From: Planctomycetaceae bacterium
GTDB lineage: Bacteria; Planctomycetota; PLA2
NCBI GenBank assembly: GCA_011525755.1
Contig: WYBS01000112.1
Location: 1 to 60,974, forward strand
Reading direction: 5' to 3'
DNA length: 60,974 nucleotides
Shown: positions 24,915 to 33,287 of the stretch, one piece after another
Layout of the letters: the number at the start of each line of letters is the position of its first letter
Numbering within the stretch: the stretch's first letter is position 1
Notes under the pieces: model-generated
Database searches by the model: none
What the model was told of the DNA's origin: nothing
The model's input: only the letters and a program-made list of their open reading frames with translations
Position numbers and translations under genes: made by a program

Positions 24915-24928
24915 GGATTAGCATTTGC
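24915..24928 (+). promoter_or_regulatory. Weak sigma-54-like element before universal stress gene 2
   Basis: TGG-N8-TTGC occurs (GGATTAGCATTTGC) with correct spacing but the CACG block is absent. It is 17 bases before ATG 24945 and divergent from the stronger element of the deacylase operon. Confidence 0.3.
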
Positions 24929-24944
24929 CCTGAGGTCTCATGCC

Positions 24945-25871
24945 ATGTCGCTCACAGAGCCCACCCACATCCTCGTCCCGATCGATCTCTCCGAGGCCTC
25001 CCGGGCCGGGCTTCGCGTCGCCGCCGACCTCGCGCGGCGATTCGGCGGGAGGATCACGGCGCTCCATGTCGAGAGCGCGACCGCCGGGCTCGCGGAAGTG
25101 CTCGCCTCGACCGGCGAGCTGGCGGACGCGGGCGAGGTCGCGGGGAAGCATCTCGCGGGCGTGCGCGATCGGATCACGCAGTTCGTCGAGAAGACGCTCG
25201 GCGCGTCGTCCCCCGCGACGCCGGTCGTGATCGAGGCGCTCTTCGTCGCCGAGGCGATCGTGCAGTTCGCGAGGGAGCGCGAGGCCGACTGGATCTGCAT
25301 GAGCGCGGCCGGCCAACAGGGCTGGCGCCACTTCTTCCTCGGGAGCGTCACCGCGGAGGTCGTGCGTCGCTCGACCGTCCCCGTGCTCACGTACCGCGGC
25401 CGCGGCACCGACGCGAGGGAGTTCGTCTACGACGACTTCCGCCGCGTCCTCGTCGCGGTCGACCTCGGCGAGGAGTCGCGCCAGCTGGTGGACATGGGGC
25501 GGACGCTCGCCGGCCCGAAGGGCGAGCTGACGCTCCTCCACGTGATCGACGTGGCGCCGGAATACGGCCTCTACGGCGTGCCGCTCGTGATCCCCGCGGA
25601 GAACCTCGACGCGGCGAAGGAGTGGACCGAGACCGCGATCGAGCGCCTCGTGAAGGGAATCGACCCGAAGGTGCTCCAGCCGCTCAAGGTCCTCGCGGGC
25701 CGGCCGGGGGAGCGGATCCTCGCGACGGAGAAGGAGATCGCTCCGGACGTGACGATCGTCGGCACGCACGGGCGTCACGGCCTCGACCGGCTGATGCTCG
25801 GGAGCGTCGCCGAGCGGGTCGTCCAGCGCGCGACGGGCCCGGTGCTCGTCGTGCCGACGCGCAAGCCGTAG
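24945..25871 (+). CDS. Tandem universal stress protein (UspA x2), copy 2
   Basis: Two UspA domains in 308 residues: THILVPIDLSEASRAGLRVAADLA begins the first; the second starts FRRVLVAVDLGEESRQLVD and ends VGTHGRHGLDRLMLGSVAERVVQRATGPVLVV with an intact G-X2-G-X9-G(S/T) ATP motif. The first half has AAGQQGWRHFFLGSVTAEVV, a diverged motif, so only the second half is likely to bind ATP strongly. ATG 24945 is preferred over 24876, because the beta strand starts there. TGAGG nine bases upstream can act as ribosome site. It is divergent from the deacylase-Pat operon. Confidence 0.9.
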   Translation: MSLTEPTHILVPIDLSEASRAGLRVAADLARRFGGRITALHVESATAGLAEVLASTGELADAGEVAGKHLAGVRDRITQFVEKTLGASSPATPVVIEALFVAEAIVQFAREREADWICMSAAGQQGWRHFFLGSVTAEVVRRSTVPVLTYRGRGTDAREFVYDDFRRVLVAVDLGEESRQLVDMGRTLAGPKGELTLLHVIDVAPEYGLYGVPLVIPAENLDAAKEWTETAIERLVKGIDPKVLQPLKVLAGRPGERILATEKEIAPDVTIVGTHGRHGLDRLMLGSVAERVVQRATGPVLVVPTRKP

Positions 25872-25965
25872 AGGGCCTCGGGTCATCCGACGGCCCGAGG
25901 TCGGGGCGCGGCGAAGCCGGCGCGACGCCTCCGGCCCGGCGCCGCCGTGTGGTAAACCGGGGCCC

Positions 25966-27600
25966 CTGAGCTCCGCCCGACAAACCCTCCTCCTCTGCGC
26001 GCTCGGCGCCCTGACCTTCCTGCCGTCGCTCCCGCTGCGCGACCTCTGGAACCCGGACGAGCCGCGCTACGCCGAGGTCGCGCGCGAGATGCGCGTGACC
26101 GGCGAGTGGCTCGTCCCCCACCTGAACGGCGCGATCTACTCGGAGAAGCCGCCGCTCTTCTTCTGGCTCTCGGCGCTCGGCCAGATGGCGGGGCTCGGGT
26201 TCAACGCGGGCCGCGTGGTCGCGGGCCTCGCCTCCCTCGGCACCCTCCTGCTCACCTGGTCGCTCGCGCGCCGCTTCCTCGGCGACCGGGCGGCGCTCCT
26301 CGGCGCGGCCGTCCTCGGCACGGCGATCTTCTTCCCGTGGCTGTCGCGGTTCGGGGTGCTCGATGTCGTGCTCGCGTTCTTCGTGACGCTCGCCGTCTAC
26401 GGCTGGATCCGCGGCGGGCCGTGGACGGTCCTCTTCTACGCGGGCATGGGCCTCGGCGTGCTCGTGAAGGGGCCCGTGTCGATCGTCCTCGCCGCGTTCG
26501 GCGCGCTCTCGTGGCGGATCGGGGGGGGGTCCGGGGGCCGCGAGGGCGCCGCCCCCCGGCCCCCCCTTCATCTCCTCTGGGGCCCGCTCGTCACGGCGGG
26601 GATCGTCGCGGCGTGGCTCTGGCCCGCGTGCGTGCACGGCGGCCCCGCGTATACCGACGCGATCCTCTGGAAGCAGAACGTCGGCCGCGCGGTCCAGTCG
26701 TGGTCGCACGCGAGGCCCTTCTGGTACTACGTCCCCTACCTCCTCGGCCTCTTCTTCCCGTGGGTCCTCTTCCTGCCGTGGGCGGCGCCGTGGGCGTGGC
26801 GGCGAAAGGGCCTCCCGCGCGCGATGCTCGTCTGGGCCGCGATCGGGTTCGTCTTCTTCTCGTTCGTCTCGGGCAAGCGAGACCGCTACCTCACGCCGCT
26901 CTTCCCGCCGCTCGCGATCGCCCTTGGCGCGTGGCTCGACGCGGCGGTCGCGGCCCGCCTGCCCCTCCGCCTCGCGCGGTTCCTCAACGCGTTCTTCCTC
27001 GGCGCGGGCGCGGGCCTCGCCCTGGCCTCTCTCCTGGGCCACGTGCTCGCGCGCCGGTTCGACGACGAGGTGGCGGCGGCGCTCGAGGGGCTTGCGACGG
27101 TCCCGGGCATCGCGATGGCCGTCGCCTTCGCGGTCGTGCTCCTCCTCCTCGGACGGCAGGGCATCCGCGCAGGGCGGGCGGGCATGCTCCCGCGCGCGTC
27201 GGCGTTCCTCGCGATCGAGGTCCTTGTCTTCCTCCTCGCGCACGACCTCCTCCTCGTGCCACGGATCGACGAGTTCAAGTCGCCGCGGGCGGTCGCGGAG
27301 GCGCTCAACCGGTGGCCGGGCGAGGTCGCCGCCTACCCGGCGCACTTCTCGGGCGCCTACAACCTCTACTCCGGCCGGATCCGGATCCCGGTGCTCGACA
27401 CGGCGGAGGAGGTCCTCGCGTACCTCGCCGCGCCGGGCAGGCGCCTCGTCCTCACGTCGAGGGAGAACTACGAGCGCCCGGAGCCTGACGAGGAGCGGTC
27501 CTTGAAGGACGCGCTCGGGGGCCGCTTCCGCGAGACTTCGCAGGGCCGCGTCGGCCACCGCGAGATGCTCTTCCTCACGAACTACGAGCCGCCGCCGTAG
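25966..27600 (+). CDS. ArnT/PMT-like membrane glycosyltransferase (GT-C fold)
   Basis: Such enzymes transfer a sugar from a polyprenyl-phosphate donor to a lipid or protein on the outer side of the membrane. The catalytic motif LWNPDEPRYAEVAREM, with its Asp-Glu pair in the first loop, lies upstream of the first ATG (26089). The frame contains no ATG, GTG or TTG before it back into the preceding gene, so a CTG at 25966 is the best start (544 residues). It would begin LSSARQTLLLCALGALTFLP, a normal first helix. About eleven helices and an EKPPLFFWLSALGQ loop follow. The 3' end overlaps the LAB_N gene by 26 bases. Confidence 0.8.
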   Translation: MSSARQTLLLCALGALTFLPSLPLRDLWNPDEPRYAEVAREMRVTGEWLVPHLNGAIYSEKPPLFFWLSALGQMAGLGFNAGRVVAGLASLGTLLLTWSLARRFLGDRAALLGAAVLGTAIFFPWLSRFGVLDVVLAFFVTLAVYGWIRGGPWTVLFYAGMGLGVLVKGPVSIVLAAFGALSWRIGGGSGGREGAAPRPPLHLLWGPLVTAGIVAAWLWPACVHGGPAYTDAILWKQNVGRAVQSWSHARPFWYYVPYLLGLFFPWVLFLPWAAPWAWRRKGLPRAMLVWAAIGFVFFSFVSGKRDRYLTPLFPPLAIALGAWLDAAVAARLPLRLARFLNAFFLGAGAGLALASLLGHVLARRFDDEVAAALEGLATVPGIAMAVAFAVVLLLLGRQGIRAGRAGMLPRASAFLAIEVLVFLLAHDLLLVPRIDEFKSPRAVAEALNRWPGEVAAYPAHFSGAYNLYSGRIRIPVLDTAEEVLAYLAAPGRRLVLTSRENYERPEPDEERSLKDALGGRFRETSQGRVGHREMLFLTNYEPPP

Positions 27601-28183
27601 GCGCGCGGAGGAGGAGAAGGATACGGATGTACGGCACGCTGTTGAACGCGTAGCCGAGGATCATCACGTAGTCCACGTGCCGGATCGCGTAGGCGAGGAG
27701 GAAGAAGCTGCCGGTGAGGGAGAGGAGATAGAAGGACGCCGGCAGCGTCGGCTCGCCGCGGCGCTGCGACACCCACCACTGGAAGACGTGCCGGAGCCCC
27801 CACATCAGGGATCCCAGGAGCCCGATCACCGCCCAGACCCCCTCGCCGACGCGGGGCTGCCTCCAGGCGGCCCAGACGACCACGGCGAGGAGCGCCACGG
27901 CCCAGGGGACGAGCTGGCGCTTCCGCGCCTTCCTCCGGATGCGGAGATTCAGGTACGCGATCACCGTGCCCGGCAGCACGCTCATCACGAAGACCAGGTT
28001 GTGCTTGCCGACGCCGTACGCGAGCACGAGCGCCGAGCCGAGGAGCGACATGCCCCAGTAGCCCCGCGGGACGACGACGCGGCCCGCCCGCTCGGAGGCG
28101 TACCACTGGAAGACGACCCGTCCCGCGAAGAGCGCCTGCCCGATGTAGCCCGTCGCGGAAAGCAGCACGTGCATGGAGGGCAT
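27575..28183 (-). CDS. LAB_N (lipid A biosynthesis N-terminal domain) membrane protein, two copies
   Basis: The 202-residue protein has two homologous halves of about 80 residues: GYIGQALFAGRVVFQWYASERAG and, after a hydrophobic linker, GLLGSLMWGLRHVFQWWVSQRRG. Each has three helices and the FQW motif of the LAB_N family, found at the start of some lipid A disaccharide synthases or as stand-alone proteins beside PMT-type glycosyltransferases. It overlaps the arnT-like gene tail to tail, which supports a common role in lipid-linked sugar traffic. Precise function is unknown. Confidence 0.88.
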   Translation of the reverse strand: MPSMHVLLSATGYIGQALFAGRVVFQWYASERAGRVVVPRGYWGMSLLGSALVLAYGVGKHNLVFVMSVLPGTVIAYLNLRIRRKARKRQLVPWAVALLAVVVWAAWRQPRVGEGVWAVIGLLGSLMWGLRHVFQWWVSQRRGEPTLPASFYLLSLTGSFFLLAYAIRHVDYVMILGYAFNSVPYIRILLLLRAPTAAARSS

Positions 28184-28235
28184 GAGTGTAGGGCTCCCGC
28201 TTAGAATCGCGCCGGGGAGGGACCGGGAGGACCGA

Positions 28236-29672
28236 TTGGAGCCGATCGAGCGCGCCCTTCGGAGAAAGGAGGCGTACCCGCCCCCGGAGCCCCCCCATGT
28301 CGAGGTGAGGGAGACGCACGCCTCGCTCGTGTTCCTCGCAGGCGACCGCGCCTACAAGGTGAAGAAGCCCGTCCGCTACGCCTTCCTCGACTACTCCACG
28401 CTCGAGAGGAGGAAGCGCTTCTGCGAGGAGGAGGTGCGCCTCAACCGCCGGCTCGCGCCCTCGGTCTACCTGGGCGTCGCGCCGATCACCGCCGACGGGC
28501 GCGTGCGGGGCGTGGGCGAGATCGTCGAGTACGCGGTCGAGATGGCGCGGCTGCCGCAGGACCGGATGCTCGACGAGATGCTCAAGCGCGGCGCGGTCAC
28601 CGCGGCGGATGCGGGGGGCATCGCGGACGCCCTTGCGGACTTCCACGCGCGGGCGGACCGGCACCCGAGCCAGCCGATCGACCATCTGAGGAAGAACCTC
28701 GACGACGCGGCGCGTTTCGTGAGGCCCCGGTGGCTCGCGCGGCTGCGCGAGGAGCACGAGCGCCTGCGGGCGGAGCTCTCTCCGCTCCTCGCGCGGCGGC
28801 AGGCCGTCGACGGTCACGGGGATCTCCACGCGGCGAACGTGTGCCTCAAGGACGGCGAGATCGTGATCTACGACTGCATCGAGTTCGAGCCGCGCTTCCG
28901 GATCGAGGACGCGGCGGCGGAGATCGCGTTCCTCGCGATGGACTTCGAGCGGTACGGCGCGTGGGATCTGTCGCGCGCGTTCGTGCGCCGCTACGTCGAG
29001 CGGACCGGCGACGGCGACGCCCTTCGGCTGCTGCCGCTCTTCAAGCCCTACCGCGCGTGCGTGCGCGGCCTCGTCGAATCACTCCGGGGGGCTCCGGGGG
29101 CGGGGGCGTACTTCCGCCTCGCGGTGTCGTACGGGCTCGGTGCGTTCGCGATCATCGTGTGCGGGCTTCCGGGCACGGGGAAAAGCACGTTCGCGCGCGA
29201 GGCGGCGCGCGCGTTCGACATGGAGCACCTGCGGAGCGACGAGATCCGGAAGGAGATCCTCGGGATCGCGCCGACCGAGCACTGGAAGGGCGGATTCCTC
29301 GAGGGCCCCTACGCGCCGGAGACCACCGAGCGGACGTACGCGGAGATGCGGGCGCGCGCGGCGGCGCTCCTGCGGCAGGGCCGCCGCGTGGTCGCGGACG
29401 CGACCTTCTCGCGAGCGGCGTGGCGCGACGCCTTCGCGGCCGCCGCGCGGGAGGCGGGAGCTCCGTGCGTGATCGTCCACGTGACGTGCCCGGAGGACGT
29501 CGTGCGCGCGCGGATGGCGCGCCGCGCGGGCGACCGCACGGAAGTGAGCGATGCGGACTTCGCGGTCTACCGGAAGGCGAAGGAGACCTTCGAGCCCCCC
29601 GCGACCGCCTCCCCCGTAGACCTGGACTCGGTGACGGACAAGGTGCTCCAGGCGCGCAACCCTTTGCCCTAG
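28236..29672 (+). CDS. Aminoglycoside phosphotransferase-like kinase fused to a P-loop kinase
   Basis: A 478-residue two-domain protein. The N-terminal half is a protein-kinase-like fold (AYKVKKPVRYAFLDYST, VDGHGDLHAANV with the catalytic Asp, IYDCIEFEPRFRIEDAAAEIAF); the C-terminal half (about 315-478) has GLPGTGKST, DEIRKEILG and AGDRTEVSDADF of the COG0645-type P-loop kinases. The fusion is a known but uncharacterised family. GGGAGG lies five bases before TTG 28236, so I choose it over an in-frame ATG at 28173. TAGAAT at 28202-28207 is a possible -10 box. Substrate unknown. Confidence 0.85.
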   Translation: MEPIERALRRKEAYPPPEPPHVEVRETHASLVFLAGDRAYKVKKPVRYAFLDYSTLERRKRFCEEEVRLNRRLAPSVYLGVAPITADGRVRGVGEIVEYAVEMARLPQDRMLDEMLKRGAVTAADAGGIADALADFHARADRHPSQPIDHLRKNLDDAARFVRPRWLARLREEHERLRAELSPLLARRQAVDGHGDLHAANVCLKDGEIVIYDCIEFEPRFRIEDAAAEIAFLAMDFERYGAWDLSRAFVRRYVERTGDGDALRLLPLFKPYRACVRGLVESLRGAPGAGAYFRLAVSYGLGAFAIIVCGLPGTGKSTFAREAARAFDMEHLRSDEIRKEILGIAPTEHWKGGFLEGPYAPETTERTYAEMRARAAALLRQGRRVVADATFSRAAWRDAFAAAAREAGAPCVIVHVTCPEDVVRARMARRAGDRTEVSDADFAVYRKAKETFEPPATASPVDLDSVTDKVLQARNPLP

Positions 29673-29691
29673 AAGATCTTACGGCGGGCTC

Positions 29692-29711
29692 GTGCGGCAC
29701 GCGTGCCGCAC
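29692..29711. promoter_or_regulatory. Perfect 20-bp palindrome upstream of cydAB
   Basis: GTGCGGCACGCGTGCCGCAC is a perfect palindrome 20 bases after the preceding stop codon and 34 bases before the cydA start. A TAGACT hexamer at 29733-29738 could be the -10 box, which would place the palindrome over or just upstream of the -35 region, as expected for an operator. It could also terminate the upstream gene. Confidence 0.5.
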
Positions 29712-29744
29712 CCGGAGGCTTCCGGCCCAGCCTAGACTGGGGTC

Positions 29745-31055
29745 GTGGACGCGCTCTCCCTGCACCGCCTCCAGTTCGCGTTCACCGCGGGATTCCACTA
29801 CCTCTTCCCGCAGCTCACGATGGGGTTGGCACTCCTCATCGTCGTCCTGAAGACGCTCGCGCTCCGGAAGGGCGACCCCGTCTACGACCGCTCCGCGAAG
29901 TTCTGGGCCCGCATCTTCGGCCTCAACTTCCTCATGGGCGTCGTCACCGGGATCCCGCTCGAGTTCGAGTTCGGCACGAACTGGGCGCGGTTCTCGGAGG
30001 CCGCCGGCGGCGTCATCGGCCAGACGCTCGCGATGGAGGGGACCTTCTCCTTCTTCCTCGAGTCCACCTTCCTCGGCTTCTTCCTCTACGGCGAGAAGCG
30101 CCTCGGCCCGCGCGGCCACTGGTGGGCGGCGTTCCTCGTCTTCCTCGGCTCCTGGCTCTCCGGCTACTTCATCGTCGCCACGAACGCGTGGATGCAGCAC
30201 CCGGTCGGCTACGAGATCAGGGACGGCGAGATCGTCCTCACGAGCTTCCTCGCGCTCCTCACGAACCCGTGGCTCGTCGGCCAGTACCTCCACACGATGC
30301 TGGGCGCCGTCGTCACGGCGAGCTTCGTCATGGCAGGAACGGCCGCGTACTACCTCCTCGGCGGACGCCACGAGACGGAGGCGCGCGCGTTCCTGCGCGT
30401 CTCGGTGCCGGCGGGCCTCGCCGCGGCGCTGCTCCTCGCCTTCCCCACGGGCGACAGCCAGGCGAAGCTCGTCTACAAGCACCAGCCCGCGACGTTCGCC
30501 GCGATGGAGGGGCACTTCGAGACCTCCCCCCGCGCCCCCCTCGTCCTCATCGGCCAGCCGGACATGGGCCGCCTCGAGCTCGACAACCCGCTCCACGTGC
30601 CGGGCATGCTCTCCTTCCTCACCCACTACCGGTTCACGGGCGAGATCAAGGGGCTCCGCGACTTCCCCCGCGAGGAGTGGCCGGACAACGTGCCGCTCCT
30701 CTACTACGCCTACCACATCATGGCGGGCCTCGGGACGATCTTCATCGGCGCCATGGCGCTCGCCGCGTGGAGGCTCTGGCGCGGGACGCTCCACGTCTCG
30801 CGCGCGACGCTCTGGATCCTCCTGCTCCTGATCCCGTTCCCCTACATCGCGAACACCGCGGGCTGGATGACCGCGGAGCTCGGCCGGCAGCCGTGGGTGA
30901 TCCACGGCCTCATGCGCACGCGCGACGCCGCGAGCGAGAACGTCGCGGAGGGGAACGTCCTCTTCACGCTGATCGGCTTCCTCGGCCTCTACGCGCTTCT
31001 CGCGCTGCTGTTCGCCGTCCTCGCCGGCCGCGAGGTGGAGAAGGGCCCCGCGTGA
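29745..31055 (+). CDS. cydA: Cytochrome bd-type oxidase subunit I
   Basis: CydA carries the haems and the quinol site of a high-affinity oxidase that reduces oxygen to water. The 436 residues show the haem ligand His18 in FTAGFHYLFPQLTMG, GVVTGIPLEFEFGTNW, EGTFSFFLESTFLG with the conserved Glu, SGYFIVATNAWMQ, and GWMTAELGRQPWV late in the sequence. The quinol-binding Q-loop is short, of the CIO/bd-II type. The start is GTG 29745. The TGA overlaps the cydB ATG by one base. Its presence beside a strictly anaerobic reductase operon suggests oxygen scavenging or microaerobic respiration. Confidence 0.96.
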   Translation: MDALSLHRLQFAFTAGFHYLFPQLTMGLALLIVVLKTLALRKGDPVYDRSAKFWARIFGLNFLMGVVTGIPLEFEFGTNWARFSEAAGGVIGQTLAMEGTFSFFLESTFLGFFLYGEKRLGPRGHWWAAFLVFLGSWLSGYFIVATNAWMQHPVGYEIRDGEIVLTSFLALLTNPWLVGQYLHTMLGAVVTASFVMAGTAAYYLLGGRHETEARAFLRVSVPAGLAAALLLAFPTGDSQAKLVYKHQPATFAAMEGHFETSPRAPLVLIGQPDMGRLELDNPLHVPGMLSFLTHYRFTGEIKGLRDFPREEWPDNVPLLYYAYHIMAGLGTIFIGAMALAAWRLWRGTLHVSRATLWILLLLIPFPYIANTAGWMTAELGRQPWVIHGLMRTRDAASENVAEGNVLFTLIGFLGLYALLALLFAVLAGREVEKGPA

Positions 31056-32083
31056 TGGACCTCCCGGCGCTCTGGTTCTGCCTCGTCTCGGGCATGCTCG
31101 CGCTCTACGTCGTCTTCGACGGCTTCGACATCGGCGCCGGGATCCTGCACGTGTTCGCGAAGCCGGAGGGGCGCGAGCGGATCCGGGGGTCGCTCGGCCC
31201 CTACTGGCACGGCAACGTCGTCTGGCTGCTCGCCGGCGGCGGCACGCTCTACTTCGCGTTCCCCGCGGTCTACGCGCGCGCCTTCTCGGGCTTCTACCTG
31301 CCGCTCATGCTCGTCCTCTGGCTGCTCGTCTTCCGCGCGCTCGGCCTCGAGCTCGCGGAGCACGTGCACCACCGCGTGTGGAAACCGTTCTGGGGCGTCT
31401 GCTTCGGTCTCTCGAGCCTCCTGCTCGCGGTCGTCTTCGGCGCGGCGCTCGGCAACGTGGTCCGCGGCGTGCCGCTCGACGCCAACGGACGCTTCTTCGC
31501 GCCCTTCTGGACGCACTTCGGCACGGAGGGCAAGGTCGGCGTGCTCGACTGGTACACCGTGCTCGCGGGCGCCGTGGCCGCGCTCGTGCTCACGTTCCAC
31601 GGCGCGCTGTGGCTGGCGCAGGCAATCGGGGGGGGCTGGGGGGCCGTGGCGCGGCGCCTCCACTGGCCCGTCGGCATCGCGGTCGCGCTGCTGACGGCGG
31701 CGTCGTTCTCCGTGCAGCCGCACATCGTCGAGCGCCTGACGGAGCACCCCTCGGGCTTCGCGTTCCCCCTGCTCGCGATCGGCGGCTACATCGGGGCGCG
31801 GCGTTTCCTCGAGAGCGGCCGGGCGCCGCGCGCCTTCCTCATGTCGTGCGTGATGGTCGCGGCTCTCCTCGCGAGCGCGGTCTTCGGCCTCTACCCGTAT
31901 CTCCTGCCGTCGAACGGCGACCCCTCGCTGGGTCTCACGGCGCAGGGCACGGCGGCGCCCGCGTACGGCCTGAAGATCGGCCTCCTCTGGTGGATCCCCG
32001 GGATGGCGCTCGTCGCCGTCTACTTCACGGTGCTCTTCCGGACGTTCGCGCGCCGGGCGGAGCCGGGCGGAACCGGCCACTGA
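31055..32083 (+). CDS. cydB: Cytochrome bd-type oxidase subunit II
   Basis: CydB is the second membrane subunit. The 342-residue protein begins LPALWFCLVSGMLALYVVFDGFDIGAG, the family hallmark, and includes YWHGNVVWLLAGGGTLYFAFP and a late GLLWWIPGMALVAVYFTVLF. About eight helices are visible. The ATG shares one base with the cydA stop (TGATG). No CydX/CydH small subunit is recognisable after it; the vapC gene follows seven bases later on the opposite strand. CydDC are absent from the window. Confidence 0.96.
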   Translation: MDLPALWFCLVSGMLALYVVFDGFDIGAGILHVFAKPEGRERIRGSLGPYWHGNVVWLLAGGGTLYFAFPAVYARAFSGFYLPLMLVLWLLVFRALGLELAEHVHHRVWKPFWGVCFGLSSLLLAVVFGAALGNVVRGVPLDANGRFFAPFWTHFGTEGKVGVLDWYTVLAGAVAALVLTFHGALWLAQAIGGGWGAVARRLHWPVGIAVALLTAASFSVQPHIVERLTEHPSGFAFPLLAIGGYIGARRFLESGRAPRAFLMSCVMVAALLASAVFGLYPYLLPSNGDPSLGLTAQGTAAPAYGLKIGLLWWIPGMALVAVYFTVLFRTFARRAEPGGTGH

Positions 32084-32089
32084 TTCGGC

Positions 32090-32482
32090 TCAGCGGCGGA
32101 TCCGCCTCTCCTTCAGCCCCGAGACCCGGGCGAGCGCGGGATAGTCGCGGTCGTCGTGCAGGACCTCGAGGTCGTGCCGCATCGCGCACGCCGCGACAAG
32201 GCAGTCGACGCCGGACCTCACCGTGAGACCCGCCCGTCTTGCCCTCCGGTACAAGTCCACGGCTTCGAGGACGAGCGCGTCCGTGAGGGGCGACTCCACG
32301 ATCGGCATGGCCATGAACGCGATCGCCCCGCGCCGGTAGGACGACTCGTCGCGGAATCCCTGCAGCACCTCATGGACCACGGGGAGGCAGGTCACGACCT
32401 CATCGAACGGCACGAAACGCTCGATCCGGAGGCTCCCCTTGTCGAGGCATGCGACCCAGGCCGAGGTGTCGACGAGCGTCAC
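32090..32482 (-). CDS. vapC: VapC-type PIN-domain toxin
   Basis: The 130-residue protein starts VTLVDTSAWVACL with the first catalytic Asp, has an acidic residue in EVLQGF, and later SGVDCLVAACAMRHDLEVLHDDRDY, with the remaining acidic cluster of the PIN nuclease. VapC toxins cleave tRNA or rRNA. GTG 32482 is the start because it overlaps the antitoxin TGA (GTGA). The gene is complete, so the pair is probably active. It faces cydB tail to tail. Confidence 0.9.
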   Translation of the reverse strand: MTLVDTSAWVACLDKGSLRIERFVPFDEVVTCLPVVHEVLQGFRDESSYRRGAIAFMAMPIVESPLTDALVLEAVDLYRRARRAGLTVRSGVDCLVAACAMRHDLEVLHDDRDYPALARVSGLKERRIRR

Positions 32483-32706
32483 GCGCGCCGTCTCCGGCTC
32501 CGGCGCCGCGGCGAGTCGCCTCGCATCTCCGCGAGGTCGCCCGTCCACGAGCCGGATCCCTGGAGATCGAGGATCTGCCGGGCCTTGATCCGCCGGACGA
32601 ACTCCTCAAGGGCCCTCTCGACGGTCCGGGAGTACGTCTTCTCGCCTGCCAGACGCAGGGCCTCCTCGAGAAGCCGCTCATCTAGCACAAGATTCGTGCG
32701 TTTCAT
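32479..32706 (-). CDS. vapB: VapB-type antitoxin
   Basis: A 75-residue partner of VapC. MKRTNLVLDERLLEEALRLAG with the YSRTVERALEEFVRR helix is typical of ribbon-helix-helix VapB antitoxins (the DUF2191 type). The C-terminal tail is arginine-rich and ends RRRSRRRRA, unusually basic for the toxin-binding region. A TACCCTATACAC stretch immediately before the ATG may be the promoter and autoregulatory site. GTGA overlap couples it to vapC. Confidence 0.87.
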   Translation of the reverse strand: MKRTNLVLDERLLEEALRLAGEKTYSRTVERALEEFVRRIKARQILDLQGSGSWTGDLAEMRGDSPRRRSRRRRA

Positions 32707-32758
32707 GTGTATAGGGTACCACCCCGCACGGGGAGGCGGCCCCGGGCCGGCGTTCTGC

Positions 32759-33271
32759 TCAGCCCGCCGCTTCCTCCATGATCGCGACGAGCGTCTCCTC
32801 GACCTCCTTCGCGACCTCCTTCAGCGCCGCGGTCTTGAAGAGGTCGAGGAGCATCGTCGGCCGGATCGTCGCGAGGCGCGTGACGCCCTTGCCCGCGTCG
32901 TAGAGCGAGATCCGGCAGGGGAGCGCGGTCGAGATCTCGAGGTTCGTGTCGAGCACGCGCTTCGCCGCGACGGGGTTGCACACCTCGTAGACGCGGCACT
33001 CCCTGGCGAAGTCCTGCCCCTTCTCCTTGAGCTTCGCCTTGAGGTCGTGGACGCCCAGCACGCCGAACTTGTGCGCGGCGCACGCCGCCTCGAGGTCCTT
33101 CGCGAGCCGGTCGAGCGGCTTCCTGGAATCGAACGCGATCAGCATGGTCTCCTCCTCTGCACTTCTGCGCGCGTCGCACGCCGCGAGGGCGCAGGCAACC
33201 GCAAGGGCGAGGGCGATCGCCGGACGCGCGCCCCTTCGCGCCCCCGCACCCCTGCATGCATCCGGGTTCAT
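32759..33271 (-). CDS. DUF302 lipoprotein, last gene of the sulfur/RND operon
   Basis: The 170-residue protein has a signal peptide ending LAAC (Cys32) and a DUF302 domain (LIAFDSRKPLDRLAKDLEAACAAHKFGVLGVHDLKAKLKEKG, EVCNPVAAKRVLD, LPCRISLYDAGKGV). DUF302 is uncharacterised but recurs in sulfur-oxidising bacteria. The lipoprotein start at 33271 has GGAGG ten bases upstream; a second start at 33145 (MLIAFDSRK) has GAGGAG and would give a cytoplasmic form. I prefer the lipoprotein because two other lipoproteins lie in the operon. It begins 16 bases after the haem protein. Confidence 0.82.
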   Translation of the reverse strand: MNPDACRGAGARRGARPAIALALAVACALAACDARRSAEEETMLIAFDSRKPLDRLAKDLEAACAAHKFGVLGVHDLKAKLKEKGQDFARECRVYEVCNPVAAKRVLDTNLEISTALPCRISLYDAGKGVTRLATIRPTMLLDLFKTAALKEVAKEVEETLVAIMEEAAG

Positions 33272-33287
33272 GGGAGAGTGACCTCCT

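Noticed and set aside
29692-29711. Identification of the cydAB palindrome as a Rex site
   Set aside because: Arms and length differ from known Rex operators; only the ACGCGT centre and GTG/CAC ends agree.
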